In this document: positions 53,793-61,527 of the stretch, in pieces
Numbering within the stretch: position 1 is the stretch's first letter
How the letters are laid out: each line of letters starts with the position of its first letter
NCBI GenBank assembly: GCA_017513865.1
Contig: JAFWMN010000011.1
Location: 78,752 to 142,751, forward strand
Length of the DNA stretch: 64,000 bases
DNA from: Bacilli bacterium
GTDB taxonomy: Bacteria > Bacillota_I > Bacilli_A > RF39 > UBA660
Reading direction: 5' to 3'
Position numbers and translations under genes: made by a program
The notes under the pieces: generated by a model
The model's database searches: none
Told to the model about the DNA's origin: nothing
The model's input: only the letters and a program-made list of their open reading frames with translations

Positions 53793-55388
53793 TTATTTCA
53801 AAACATATTTGTAACTTTGATTACGTATTTTTAAAATCAAACTTATCTCTTTAGCCTCTTTAACATCATAAGGAATTTCAATAAAATAATCATCTGTCTT
53901 AGAATTATTTGTTTTTAATTCTTCAGAATCAATTTTTTGACTATAAGCCACATCATTTACTTTATAAACTATAGTTCCATAATTATTTAATAATGTCCTC
54001 AAATCATATATATCTTTTATATTATTATTTTTATCTATAATTATTTTCCCACTAATTCTCATAAGTGTTTTAAAATAATTACCTGTTGCGGTTGGAGTAA
54101 TAAACTCATGAGAATCTATACATTTATCTTTTCCATAACAAAACTTATAATCAAATTTAAATTTATTATCTATTTCATATTTATCGATCATTAAACTAGA
54201 TGACCCCAAAATACTATCGCTAAAATCTATAGTTTCCGTAAGTCTCTTTTCAAAAAGCTCACCTTGTTTTCTTAAATCTGCAGGTTTCAAAGAAACTAAA
54301 ACAGTTTTTTCACCAAAAGTTCCCTTATAAGATAAAACCATTTTCTTTTTTGAAAGTGCATCAGGAATTTCAAAAGCTAATGTGTATGTTTTAAATTCAT
54401 CAGTTAATTTTTGATTTACATAAGCTGTTCCCAAATCATATAGTTCAACCGCATGATTAACATTTTCACTATAAGAAAAATTGCCTATATTTAAAGTTAC
54501 AATTCCCGTATTAAAAGTTTGATTAACTTTATAACCTTTAGCCTGAAACCTAATTAAAACTATTGCACCTGCATTATCACCTTTAACACTAACTAAATTA
54601 TCGCCATTAATAGAACTATTTAAAATATATGAATCCTTAACATTTATTGTTGCTGAATCAGCTGTAAAAGTATCCCCCTCAGAATACCTTATCGCACTAT
54701 TACCAACACTAAAATAAACTGAGGCCGAAATAGCTAAAACAGCTATAATTAAAACAGTATTAATTATAAACCGATGTTCAAAATAGAAATATTTCAAATT
54801 TCTAAGATTCCTCTTTAAATCACGAATGATTTTATCTTTGTTAAATTCAACCGCAACTTCAAACTCTTCGTTATCCTGAGTCGAAATATCCATTTGTTGT
54901 AAGTCAGTTCCAAAGTCAAATTGTTTAATATCAAAACCAGTTGCTCTAACAACTGTCATTATAAAACTTAAAACTTGAAAAATAACTACTATTAAAGAAA
55001 TATCTCTAAAAGCTTTAGAAACTTTGATATCTAAAATAACATTTTGAATATTAAATAAAGCATCGCTACTTAAATAATATAAAACAAAAACTCCTATATA
55101 TAAAATTAAATTATATATATAAGCTTTTTTTGGTTTATTTTTGTATATAGATACTGCCAAAAAAATTCCTGTTAAAATTAAAACAATAAATACAAATATA
55201 TAATTAAGCAAACCCAAACGGCCACCATTAAAACTGCTGACCGCTGATCTATAATCAATTGAATAAGCATCAAAAAATCTGTACAAAACAAAAGAGCGAT
55301 ATAAAGTAAAGGAAATAAAAGCAGCCATAATTACATGTAAAAGTTTAAAATACTTGATAAATAAAGCATATGGTTTTCTTAATATCAT
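53793..55388 (-). CDS. Polytopic membrane protein with large ectodomain, unknown
   Basis: The 531-residue protein has about five N-terminal helices (10-150), a cytoplasmic linker (about 150-205), one more helix (about 207-228) and an extracellular beta-rich domain (230-531) with a possible Cys pair (FCYGKDKC). I do not recognise it. It is part of the same run as the Tad genes, so it may be a platform or anchoring component of the machine. GGAGGGAAGG precedes the ATG. Confidence 0.78.
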   Translation of the reverse strand: MILRKPYALFIKYFKLLHVIMAAFISFTLYRSFVLYRFFDAYSIDYRSAVSSFNGGRLGLLNYIFVFIVLILTGIFLAVSIYKNKPKKAYIYNLILYIGVFVLYYLSSDALFNIQNVILDIKVSKAFRDISLIVVIFQVLSFIMTVVRATGFDIKQFDFGTDLQQMDISTQDNEEFEVAVEFNKDKIIRDLKRNLRNLKYFYFEHRFIINTVLIIAVLAISASVYFSVGNSAIRYSEGDTFTADSATINVKDSYILNSSINGDNLVSVKGDNAGAIVLIRFQAKGYKVNQTFNTGIVTLNIGNFSYSENVNHAVELYDLGTAYVNQKLTDEFKTYTLAFEIPDALSKKKMVLSYKGTFGEKTVLVSLKPADLRKQGELFEKRLTETIDFSDSILGSSSLMIDKYEIDNKFKFDYKFCYGKDKCIDSHEFITPTATGNYFKTLMRISGKIIIDKNNNIKDIYDLRTLLNNYGTIVYKVNDVAYSQKIDSEELKTNNSKTDDYFIEIPYDVKEAKEISLILKIRNQSYKYVLK

Positions 55389-55461
55389 CTGCCTTCCCTC
55401 CTTTACTATTCTCTAATATATCGTATCATAATTTAAGAAAAAAAGAAAGATAATTAACAAC

Positions 55462-55490
55462 AAAAAACGAAGAATATCTAATCTTCGTTA
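55462..55490 (-). terminator. Terminator after the 419-residue adhesin
   Basis: AACGAAGA ... TCTTCGTT with A5 on the left. Confidence 0.8.
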
Positions 55491-55494
55491 TATT

Positions 55495-56754
55495 TTATTT
55501 TTTGCTCTTACTAACTTTACTCTTTTTTTCATATTGTAAATAATAATAAATACAAAATGCTATACAAGTTAAACCAACCCCTAAAATAATAAGTGGTGTG
55601 TTGGCTGCTGTAGGAGGAACAACAACAGTAGTTGGACAATCCCAAGCCCCATATAAAGTTAAATCATTCATAAGAGCTGTTCCATTAGTCCATTTACCAG
55701 TTAAATCTTCATTAGTAAACCAACCTTTAAAAGTACAATTAGTTCTGGTGGTAAGTTCTTTTTCTTGATCATATTCAGTACCTTTATCATAACAACTTGG
55801 ATCAGGTGTTGGATCTGTTTTAGCTGGATCTGGCTTTACATTTCCAACAATTACATAATTTACACAAACACCGGCTTGAGTTGTAAAAGTTATCGTCTTT
55901 TCATCTGAGGCATCATCTTCATAAAGAGCAATTACCCTTTGAGTATCAGAATTACCAGGAGCAAGGATATAAGTATGACCACTAACTGTAATCTTTGCCG
56001 TTACTTGCGCACCAAGCGCTGTAGAATTAGGAACTCTAACTTTGAATTTTTCATTAGCATTAAATGTTGTTTTAGCTGTGCCAGTAGTCGTTACAGCTTC
56101 TGCACCAGTAACCCCAGATACTGATACTGAATAAGTTGTAGCTCCATTAAGCGAAACAGTAACTTCTTTTGACACATAATAATCATCTTGTTCTGTCATA
56201 TAAGTATCACTAACACTTACATTAACTGATGGATCCCCATCACTAGCCGCATCAGCACTTTGTGCGCCACTCATAAGCTGTACCATATAAGGTAACAAAC
56301 CATTAACGTCAGTAACCTCAGCCCCAAATTGTGGAACACCACTCATATAAAGCCAAATTGCGCCTTGTGTAATATATCTGTCTTTATCTCCACTATCAAT
56401 AATACGCTTGTTTGGATATCCATTTTTTAATATATAAACTAAACCTGCTCTAACTCTGTCATTTGAAATTGACATAGAATCATTGTTTGGCCACTCTTTA
56501 TTTTGGTCAAGACAATAAGCAATTTTATCATCTGATGTTTTTAATTTTGCCCATATAAAAGCCAGATTCAAACTTGAATCAGTAGGCACTAAGTATGGTG
56601 TCCTTTGGGGAAGAACTGAATGTTCTACATCATACATGTCGCCATCTTTAATAACTGTGATTGAAGTAGGTGCTGCTTTTGCTGAAGTAATTGTAAACAT
56701 AAATGTCAACAACAAAACAAAAGTTAAACAAAAAAATCTTTTTAAATTTTTCAT
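55495..56754 (-). CDS. Thioester-domain (TQXA) surface adhesin
   Basis: The 419-residue protein has a signal peptide (1-27) and a clear thioester domain: IAYCLDQ with Cys81 and YITQGAIW with Gln130 (the TQ-x-A-(I/V)-W signature). These domains bind host or other targets covalently through a Cys-Gln thioester. Beta-sandwich regions (about 170-300) and one Listeria-Bacteroides-like repeat (CTFKGWFTNEDLTGKW ... LTLYGAW, about 335-372) follow. A C-terminal helix with the tail YEKKSKVSKSKK ends it; there is no LPXTG motif. GGAGGA precedes the ATG. Its own promoter and terminator make it a separate unit at the head of the Tad region. Confidence 0.88.
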   Translation of the reverse strand: MKNLKRFFCLTFVLLLTFMFTITSAKAAPTSITVIKDGDMYDVEHSVLPQRTPYLVPTDSSLNLAFIWAKLKTSDDKIAYCLDQNKEWPNNDSMSISNDRVRAGLVYILKNGYPNKRIIDSGDKDRYITQGAIWLYMSGVPQFGAEVTDVNGLLPYMVQLMSGAQSADAASDGDPSVNVSVSDTYMTEQDDYYVSKEVTVSLNGATTYSVSVSGVTGAEAVTTTGTAKTTFNANEKFKVRVPNSTALGAQVTAKITVSGHTYILAPGNSDTQRVIALYEDDASDEKTITFTTQAGVCVNYVIVGNVKPDPAKTDPTPDPSCYDKGTEYDQEKELTTRTNCTFKGWFTNEDLTGKWTNGTALMNDLTLYGAWDCPTTVVVPPTAANTPLIILGVGLTCIAFCIYYYLQYEKKSKVSKSKK

Positions 56755-56793
56755 AATTATCCTCCTAAAGAGTTTCCTCTATTTTCATAATAT

Positions 56794-56803
56794 ATTATAG
56801 CAA
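56794..56803 (-). promoter_or_regulatory. Extended -10 promoter of the thioester adhesin
   Basis: On the minus strand TTTGCTATAAT, i.e. TGn plus TATAAT, about 40 bases before the ATG. No good -35 box is visible. Confidence 0.5.
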
Positions 56804-56844
56804 ATAAAAAAAATAAATTCTACATTTTTTTGTAAAATTTACTT

Positions 56845-57333
56845 TCAAATCAAATATTTCAAAATTTCTTTATATTTATCTTTTATATCTTCATCACTTA
56901 TAGACCTATTGGCTGGACTCGTAGAAGGTAAATATTTAGCCACTATTCCGACTTCATCTAAGCAGTATTTATTATATAAATAAAATGCTTTTTTACCATT
57001 TACAAAAATAGTGTCAACCTGAGATTTTTTTATCACTTCCCCAATGTCATTAACAATAGGATTTTTTATAGAACTATCACTTGAACCTACAATGTCACAA
57101 GAGTTAAGCACATCCCATAACGCTATTTTATGTTTTTTTAAAAACTCTTTCTTATCTGAAATACTAGCAGGAATATCTTCATCAAATAAAAAACTAATAA
57201 TACTCCAAAATCTGTTTTGAGGGTGCATATAATAAAAACCAGATTCTCTAGACTTAACTGATGGGATAGTTCCTAATATTAATACTTTACTGTCAGGATA
57301 AACTACGCTATCAAATTCATGACTAACTTTCAT
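56845..57333 (-). CDS. DNA-deoxyinosine (hypoxanthine-DNA) glycosylase, UDG superfamily
   Basis: The 162-residue protein has the family pattern VLILGTIPSVKSRESGFYYMHPQNRFW (18-44), LWDVLNSC (about 72-79) and LPSTSPANR near the C-terminus. These match UDG-superfamily family 6 (HDG) enzymes, which excise deaminated adenine (hypoxanthine) from DNA. The ribosome-binding site is weak; the gene starts five bases after the stop of the preceding gene, so translation may be coupled. Confidence 0.85.
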   Translation of the reverse strand: MKVSHEFDSVVYPDSKVLILGTIPSVKSRESGFYYMHPQNRFWSIISFLFDEDIPASISDKKEFLKKHKIALWDVLNSCDIVGSSDSSIKNPIVNDIGEVIKKSQVDTIFVNGKKAFYLYNKYCLDEVGIVAKYLPSTSPANRSISDEDIKDKYKEILKYLI

Positions 57334-57337
57334 AATA

Positions 57338-58060
57338 TTATTGAAACCTTTTACGCAATTTTTTAATATTCTCTTCCATCAAACTATCATTTTTAGATAT
57401 AAAATCATTATATTCTTTATATTCAATTTTATTTCTATATTGACTTATCTCATTTTCCCATTCACCCGGAACATAAAGTGGATTACTATCTAAACTAATT
57501 CCTGCATAATTATATCCTGATCCAACTTTTTCAAAAACTTTTTCACCATTTACCAAAACAACAATACCTGATTGCATATATTCATCTTTTATATCCTGTA
57601 TATAAAATTTCTTCAATAATATATGCTCCCCTATATTTATTTCACCAATGTTTCCTTTAATTCGTGATGCTAAAAAAAGTATATTTTTTTCTGTCTGTTC
57701 TTTTTGTTTCCTTTCTTTAAGTATAGGTAATATGTTTTTACAAAGAATTTCCACTATTTCCTCCCATTTCCCAGGAAAATACTTTGTGTCATCCAAAACA
57801 ACTGTACCATTAAATAATACCTTTATTTCAATATCATTCCTGTCAGTATGTATTATTAGCAAATTATAATCGCAGTACCTAAAAATAGTACTTCCGGTTG
57901 ATGAATTCACTTCTTTTTTTCCTAGAGCTGTAGCCACACATTCAGCATTCTTTCTGGTGTAAAGATAATTATCAATGTCCAATCCTTTTTCGCTTATTAT
58001 CTTAAATTGTCTTTTCTTTCTCTCATGTTCTTCTTCAAAAAACTCTTTAAAATTTTCCAT
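57338..58060 (-). CDS. Hypothetical cytoplasmic protein with internal duplication
   Basis: The 240-residue protein has no signal or helix. Two related segments are visible: IEIKVLFNGTVVLDDTKYFPGKWEEIVE (about 76-103) and GIVVLVNGEKVFEK ... LYVPGEWENEIS (about 163-206). Both have VL-NG-V then P-G-(K/E)-W-E, so the protein seems built from a doubled beta-rich module. The N-terminus is highly charged. The family is unknown. It is probably co-transcribed with the DNA glycosylase. Confidence 0.75.
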   Translation of the reverse strand: MENFKEFFEEEHERKKRQFKIISEKGLDIDNYLYTRKNAECVATALGKKEVNSSTGSTIFRYCDYNLLIIHTDRNDIEIKVLFNGTVVLDDTKYFPGKWEEIVEILCKNILPILKERKQKEQTEKNILFLASRIKGNIGEINIGEHILLKKFYIQDIKDEYMQSGIVVLVNGEKVFEKVGSGYNYAGISLDSNPLYVPGEWENEISQYRNKIEYKEYNDFISKNDSLMEENIKKLRKRFQ

Positions 58061-58150
58061 TTCCCTTCTCCTTTAAAACAATATTATATATATGTCTTTA
58101 TAAAAGTCAATCAATATAAAAATATTAATTGAAAAATCAATTAATACTTT

Positions 58151-58375
58151 TTAATGAAGAATTCCACTTATAGAAGCGCGAACAAAAATAAAGGAAAATA
58201 GTAAATAAACTACACAAATAAAAGTTAAACAAATTGTTATTTTATCAGTAGCTTTTCGTTCATCACTTTGTTTTGCAATTGCCATGATAAATCCAACAAG
58301 CATACAAATTAAAGCTAATATTGTACTAAAACGAGCAACCACTAAATAACCAACTAACCAAACTAATAACGACAT
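58151..58375 (-). CDS. Small membrane protein
   Basis: The protein has 74 residues from the ATG at 58375, with GGTGAT directly upstream; the longer frame would read through the tRNA-side terminator. Two helices (about 2-30 and 45-68) flank a charged loop AKQSDERKATDK. Function is unknown. Confidence 0.65.
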   Translation of the reverse strand: MSLLVWLVGYLVVARFSTILALICMLVGFIMAIAKQSDERKATDKITICLTFICVVYLLFSFIFVRASISGILH

Positions 58376-58398
58376 TTTATCACCACTATTATAATAAC

Positions 58399-58429
58399 AA
58401 AAAAAAGAACTCTTTTTCAAGTTCTTTTA
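58399..58429 (-). terminator. Terminator after tRNA-Leu
   Basis: AAAAGAAC ... GTTCTTTT hairpin with an A-run on the left, nine bases past the tRNA CCA end. Confidence 0.75.
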
Positions 58430-58437
58430 TTTTACAA

Positions 58438-58522
58438 TGGTGCTTGCGGTGGGAGTCGAACCCACAAGACCGAAGCCACACGATTTTGAGTCGTGCGCGT
58501 CTACCAGTTTCGCCACGCAAGC
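58438..58522 (-). tRNA. tRNA-Leu(CAA)
   Basis: On the minus strand the acceptor GCTTGCG pairs with CGCAAGC, followed by discriminator A and an encoded CCA. The anticodon arm CACGA-CTCAAAA-TCGTG gives anticodon CAA (reads UUG). The variable arm TGGCTTCGGTCTT is long, as in class II tRNAs, and the T-arm is GTGGGTTCGACTCCCAC. Confidence 0.95.
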
Positions 58523-58576
58523 AAGTAACACAATTATATCATTTATAATCATGTTTTTAAAGTTTTTTTGTAAATT

Positions 58577-59128
58577 TTATTCACTATATTTTGAATCATA
58601 TAATTCCGTTTCCGATAAATCTTCTTCAATCTCAATTATAGGTAAATCTTTGGTTGAATTAAGACCAAAATAATCTAAAAATTGATCAGTAACTCCATAT
58701 AATATTGGTCTACCTGGAAGTTCAGATCTTCCAACTTCTTTAATTAAATTTTTAAAAACTAGTTTTCTAATTATATGAGCACTTGAAACCCCTCTAATTT
58801 CATCGACCGTTACCCGTGTAACCGGTTCATTATATGCGATAATTGCCAGCGTTTCTAATGCTGAATTGCTAAGTGATTCAGACACTTCTTCTTCAGCTAA
58901 CTTTTTATAATATTCAGAATGTTCCTTTTTAGTAACAAGCTTATAATTATTTCCAAATTTTTTGATTTCAAAACCTCTATTATCATCACTATAATTTGAA
59001 ATTAGTCTATCAATAAGATTATCTGCCATCTCAGAATCAACCTCTAAAATAGTCATTATTCTTTCTTTAGAAATACCATCATCTCCAGAAACAAAAAGTA
59101 ATCCTTCTAAAACTGCCTCTAAATTCAT
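58577..59128 (-). CDS. scpB: Segregation and condensation protein B
   Basis: The 183-residue protein has winged-helix pairs: LEAVLEGLLFVSGDDGISKERI, then ALETLAIIAYNEPVTRVTVDEIRGVSS and VGRSELPGRPILYGVTDQFLDYFGL, all standard ScpB. It binds the SMC-ScpA complex and helps load it for chromosome segregation. It begins directly after the scpA stop codon. The acidic C-terminal tail is typical. Confidence 0.96.
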   Translation of the reverse strand: MNLEAVLEGLLFVSGDDGISKERIMTILEVDSEMADNLIDRLISNYSDDNRGFEIKKFGNNYKLVTKKEHSEYYKKLAEEEVSESLSNSALETLAIIAYNEPVTRVTVDEIRGVSSAHIIRKLVFKNLIKEVGRSELPGRPILYGVTDQFLDYFGLNSTKDLPIIEIEEDLSETELYDSKYSE

Positions 59129-59848
59129 CTAACTCGCTCCTTTTAAAGATAGAATAATTTTATCCATATTTCTATCTTGTTTAATTGTAAGCTGGCCATC
59201 TTTTGCTAAATTAAGGACAGCCAAAAAAGTAACCACAACATACTCTTTAGTATATATATCAAATAAATCTTCAAAATTTAAACATTTTTGCTTTTTTAAT
59301 TTTTGGGTAATTTCACGTGCCCTTTTTTGAACAGAATATTCTTTTCTAGCAACAACTGTATTAAGTGGTTTTTCATAGGCTTTTTTTTCTTGAAATCTCA
59401 TAAAAGCTTTTAATAAATCATCTAAAGTTATATCTTCATCAATTTTAATATTTTCATCATGAAATTCATCTAATAAACTAGGTTCTCTTGAAAAAAGTTC
59501 TTTTCTCTCACTTTCAAACGATTTTAACTCTTGGCTAATCTCTTTATACTTTTGATATTCAATTAACCTATTAATTAAATTCTCTTTAGGATCTTCTTCA
59601 TAATCATCCTCTACTTCATCATGTGGAAGCAATTCTCTAGATTTTAATTCAATAAGTTCTGAAGCAAGAACTAAATATTCACTATCAATATTTAAATTAA
59701 GATGTTCCATTTGATTAAGTATTTTTAAATACTGATCAGTTATATCGGCAATATTAATATCAAATATATCAATGTTTTCCTGTTTTATCAAATGCAAAAG
59801 TAAATCAAGTGGACCCTCAAATTCCTGTAATTTAAATTTATATTCCAT
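59129..59848 (-). CDS. scpA: Segregation and condensation protein A (kleisin)
   Basis: The 239-residue kleisin starts YKFKLQEFEGPLDLLLHLIKQENIDIFDINIADITDQY, the diagnostic N-terminal SMC-neck-binding motif, with a flexible acidic middle and a C-terminal winged helix (VVVTFLAVLNLAKDGQLTIKQD). It bridges SMC heads in the bacterial condensin. It is immediately followed by scpB, the conserved arrangement. Confidence 0.96.
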   Translation of the reverse strand: MEYKFKLQEFEGPLDLLLHLIKQENIDIFDINIADITDQYLKILNQMEHLNLNIDSEYLVLASELIELKSRELLPHDEVEDDYEEDPKENLINRLIEYQKYKEISQELKSFESERKELFSREPSLLDEFHDENIKIDEDITLDDLLKAFMRFQEKKAYEKPLNTVVARKEYSVQKRAREITQKLKKQKCLNFEDLFDIYTKEYVVVTFLAVLNLAKDGQLTIKQDRNMDKIILSLKGAS

Positions 59849-59942
59849 GATAAACCACCATACACATTATAACTTTTTATCATTTAAAGTTCAAGTTATG
59901 AAATAAATGAAAAAATAATATTATTAATTAGAAGTGATAAAT

Positions 59943-60164
59943 ATGATTATAAGAATTATTGTTTTTTTATTAGGTTTTGGTTTCAGTGTAATCGGTTTTG
60001 CCTTTATAATAAGCTATTTAAATTTAATTCCCCTTGGGTATAATTTTTTAGAATATGTTAACTTTATTAGTAGAAAACCAGAATGCTTAATTGGACCACT
60101 TGGATTACTAACAACCTTTCTAGCAGTATATACAAAAGGAGATAAAAATGAACTATATATATGA
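59943..60164 (+). CDS. Small two-helix membrane protein
   Basis: The protein has 73 residues from ATG 59943, with GAAGTGAT upstream; the GTG three codons earlier lies in that site. Two hydrophobic helices (about 2-27 and 48-62) flank a short loop. Similar small proteins are common near scpAB in Bacilli, but I cannot name it. It overlaps the next gene by 17 bases. Confidence 0.65.
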   Translation: MIIRIIVFLLGFGFSVIGFAFIISYLNLIPLGYNFLEYVNFISRKPECLIGPLGLLTTFLAVYTKGDKNELYI

Positions 60165-60774
60165 TATCTATTTAAATTTTAATAATTCTTTTTATGATTT
60201 TTATGAATGGAATAAAAGAGATAAAATTATTCACATTCGTAAAATACCAACAATTAAAGTTTCAAAAAAAGACTTCTATAATATTAAATATAACAAAATA
60301 AAAATAAGTAAAGATTTTTTAAAAACAATACATAATAAAACAGAACAATTTAATAATAATAAAATTAAATATTGTACAATAATAAGCGATGAAAAAGATA
60401 TAATCGCAATTAAATTTGATAAAAATGGGATTAATCATATGAAAAGTTCTTTATATATAGACGAAAAAGAAGAAATAATAAATATCATAAAAAAACAAAA
60501 AGAATATAAAATCAAATATAATATTTTAAAAAAATTCAAAAATAATTTTAAAACCAGATTTGAAATTGAAAACGAAAAATATATCTTAAATGAATTAAAT
60601 AAAATATACCTAAACAAGGATTATCAAAAAATAAACTATATATGTCTAGAATGTTTTAGAAAAAAAGAAAAAAACATTAATGAAGCTATAAAAAAAATAA
60701 AAAAAGAAATTACCAAAGAAACTGATAATTTCTATAAAATTTTTAACATTTTTAAATCAATAAATCAAAAATAA
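60148..60774 (+). CDS. Hypothetical protein, DUF3603-like
   Basis: The 208-residue, very Lys/Asn/Ile-rich protein has no membrane helix. The start MNYIYDIYLNFNNSFYDFYEWNK and the later CTIISDEKDIIAIKFDKNGIN and SSLYIDEKEEI resemble a Firmicutes family (DUF3603) of unknown function. GGAGAT lies seven bases before the ATG. Coupled to the upstream small membrane protein. The codon bias is extremely AT-rich even for this genome. Confidence 0.65.
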   Translation: MNYIYDIYLNFNNSFYDFYEWNKRDKIIHIRKIPTIKVSKKDFYNIKYNKIKISKDFLKTIHNKTEQFNNNKIKYCTIISDEKDIIAIKFDKNGINHMKSSLYIDEKEEIINIIKKQKEYKIKYNILKKFKNNFKTRFEIENEKYILNELNKIYLNKDYQKINYICLECFRKKEKNINEAIKKIKKEITKETDNFYKIFNIFKSINQK

Positions 60775-61434
60775 TTAACCTAAATATTTAAAAATAAACG
60801 GTAATGCAATTATAAAAGCCACAACAATTACAGCAATAATAATTATAAACGTTTTAGTACCTTTTTTATCTTTGATTAATTCTTCCCCTTCAGCAGATTG
60901 AGTAGTAGCTTGCGTTTGCACTTCTGGTGTAGGTGCTGCTGGGGTAGCTTCTACTGCTGTTGTTTCTGCTACCGGTTCTACTACTGGAACTGGATCAACT
61001 GCAGCTTGAGTCTCTGGTTCTGTCACTGGTGTAGGTGCAGGCGCTTCCATTGGTGTTGGCTCGACTGTTTCAGCAGGAGTAACACTAGGTTCTGCCACTG
61101 GTGTTTCAGTTGCTGGCATAGGCTCAACTGCTGGAGTTTCCACCACTGGTTCTGCCACTGGCTCTACTGTAGAAACTGGATCAACAACAGGCTCTACTGC
61201 TACAGGTGCAGGCGCTTCCACTGGTGTTGCTTCTACTGGTTCAACAGGAGCAGGAGTAACACTAGGTTCTGCCACTGGCGTTTCAGCTGCTGGCATAGGC
61301 TCAGCTACTGGTGCCACCTCCTCCGGATTAGAATTAACTTGATTAGAAAAATCAAAACTATAATTTAAACCGTTACTATTAACATTAACTACATTTCCAT
61401 CTCCAGTATCAATATCAGATTTTCTTTGTTCCAT
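60775..61434 (-). CDS. Pro/Glu/Ala/Val-repeat, tail-anchored protein
   Basis: Of 219 residues, 1-35 are polar, about 36-180 are a low-complexity Pro-Glu-Ala-Val-Thr region built of EP-x-x-EP repeats, and a C-terminal helix (196-216) ends at residue 219, so the repeats lie in the cytoplasm if tail-anchored. Two near-identical 20-residue blocks occur at 44-63 and 103-122, encoded by roughly 60-base direct repeats. The composition differs from all neighbours. Function is unknown. It converges with the DUF3603-like gene with no gap. Confidence 0.75.
   Translation of the reverse strand: MEQRKSDIDTGDGNVVNVNSNGLNYSFDFSNQVNSNPEEVAPVAEPMPAAETPVAEPSVTPAPVEPVEATPVEAPAPVAVEPVVDPVSTVEPVAEPVVETPAVEPMPATETPVAEPSVTPAETVEPTPMEAPAPTPVTEPETQAAVDPVPVVEPVAETTAVEATPAAPTPEVQTQATTQSAEGEELIKDKKGTKTFIIIIAVIVVAFIIALPFIFKYLG
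61068..61310. repeat. Pair of ~60-bp direct repeats within the Pro/Glu/Ala gene
   Basis: Near-identical copies (about 61070-61130 and 61250-61310) sharing GGAGTAACACTAGGTTCTGC and the following 40 bases with a few substitutions. They are likely sites of copy-number change by slippage or recombination. Confidence 0.75.
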
Positions 61435-61499
61435 CTTTATATCCCTCCATATTCTAAAACAATTATAACAAAAAATATATAAAAGTCAAAATTTTTTTC

Positions 61500-61526
61500 A
61501 AAAAAAAGACGACAATAGTCATCTTA
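61500..61526 (-). terminator. recA terminator
   Basis: Hairpin AAGA-c-GAC-aata-GTC-a-TCTT with A7 on the left, just past the recA stop. Confidence 0.65.
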
Positions 61527-61527
61527 C

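Noticed and set aside
27698..56754. Complete integrative conjugative element
   Set aside because: No relaxase, integrase, att repeats or replication protein is visible in or next to the block, and flanks are core genes in normal order.
61068..61310. Spaced direct repeats resembling a CRISPR array
   Set aside because: Only two copies, inside a coding repeat and with unequal, related spacers; no cas genes nearby. No CRISPR array was found in the window.
60898..61368. Open plus-strand frame of 156 codons rich in Cys, Trp and Arg
   Set aside because: It is the mirror image of the repetitive Pro/Glu/Ala gene; the composition follows from the opposite-strand codons and it has no plausible ribosome-binding site.
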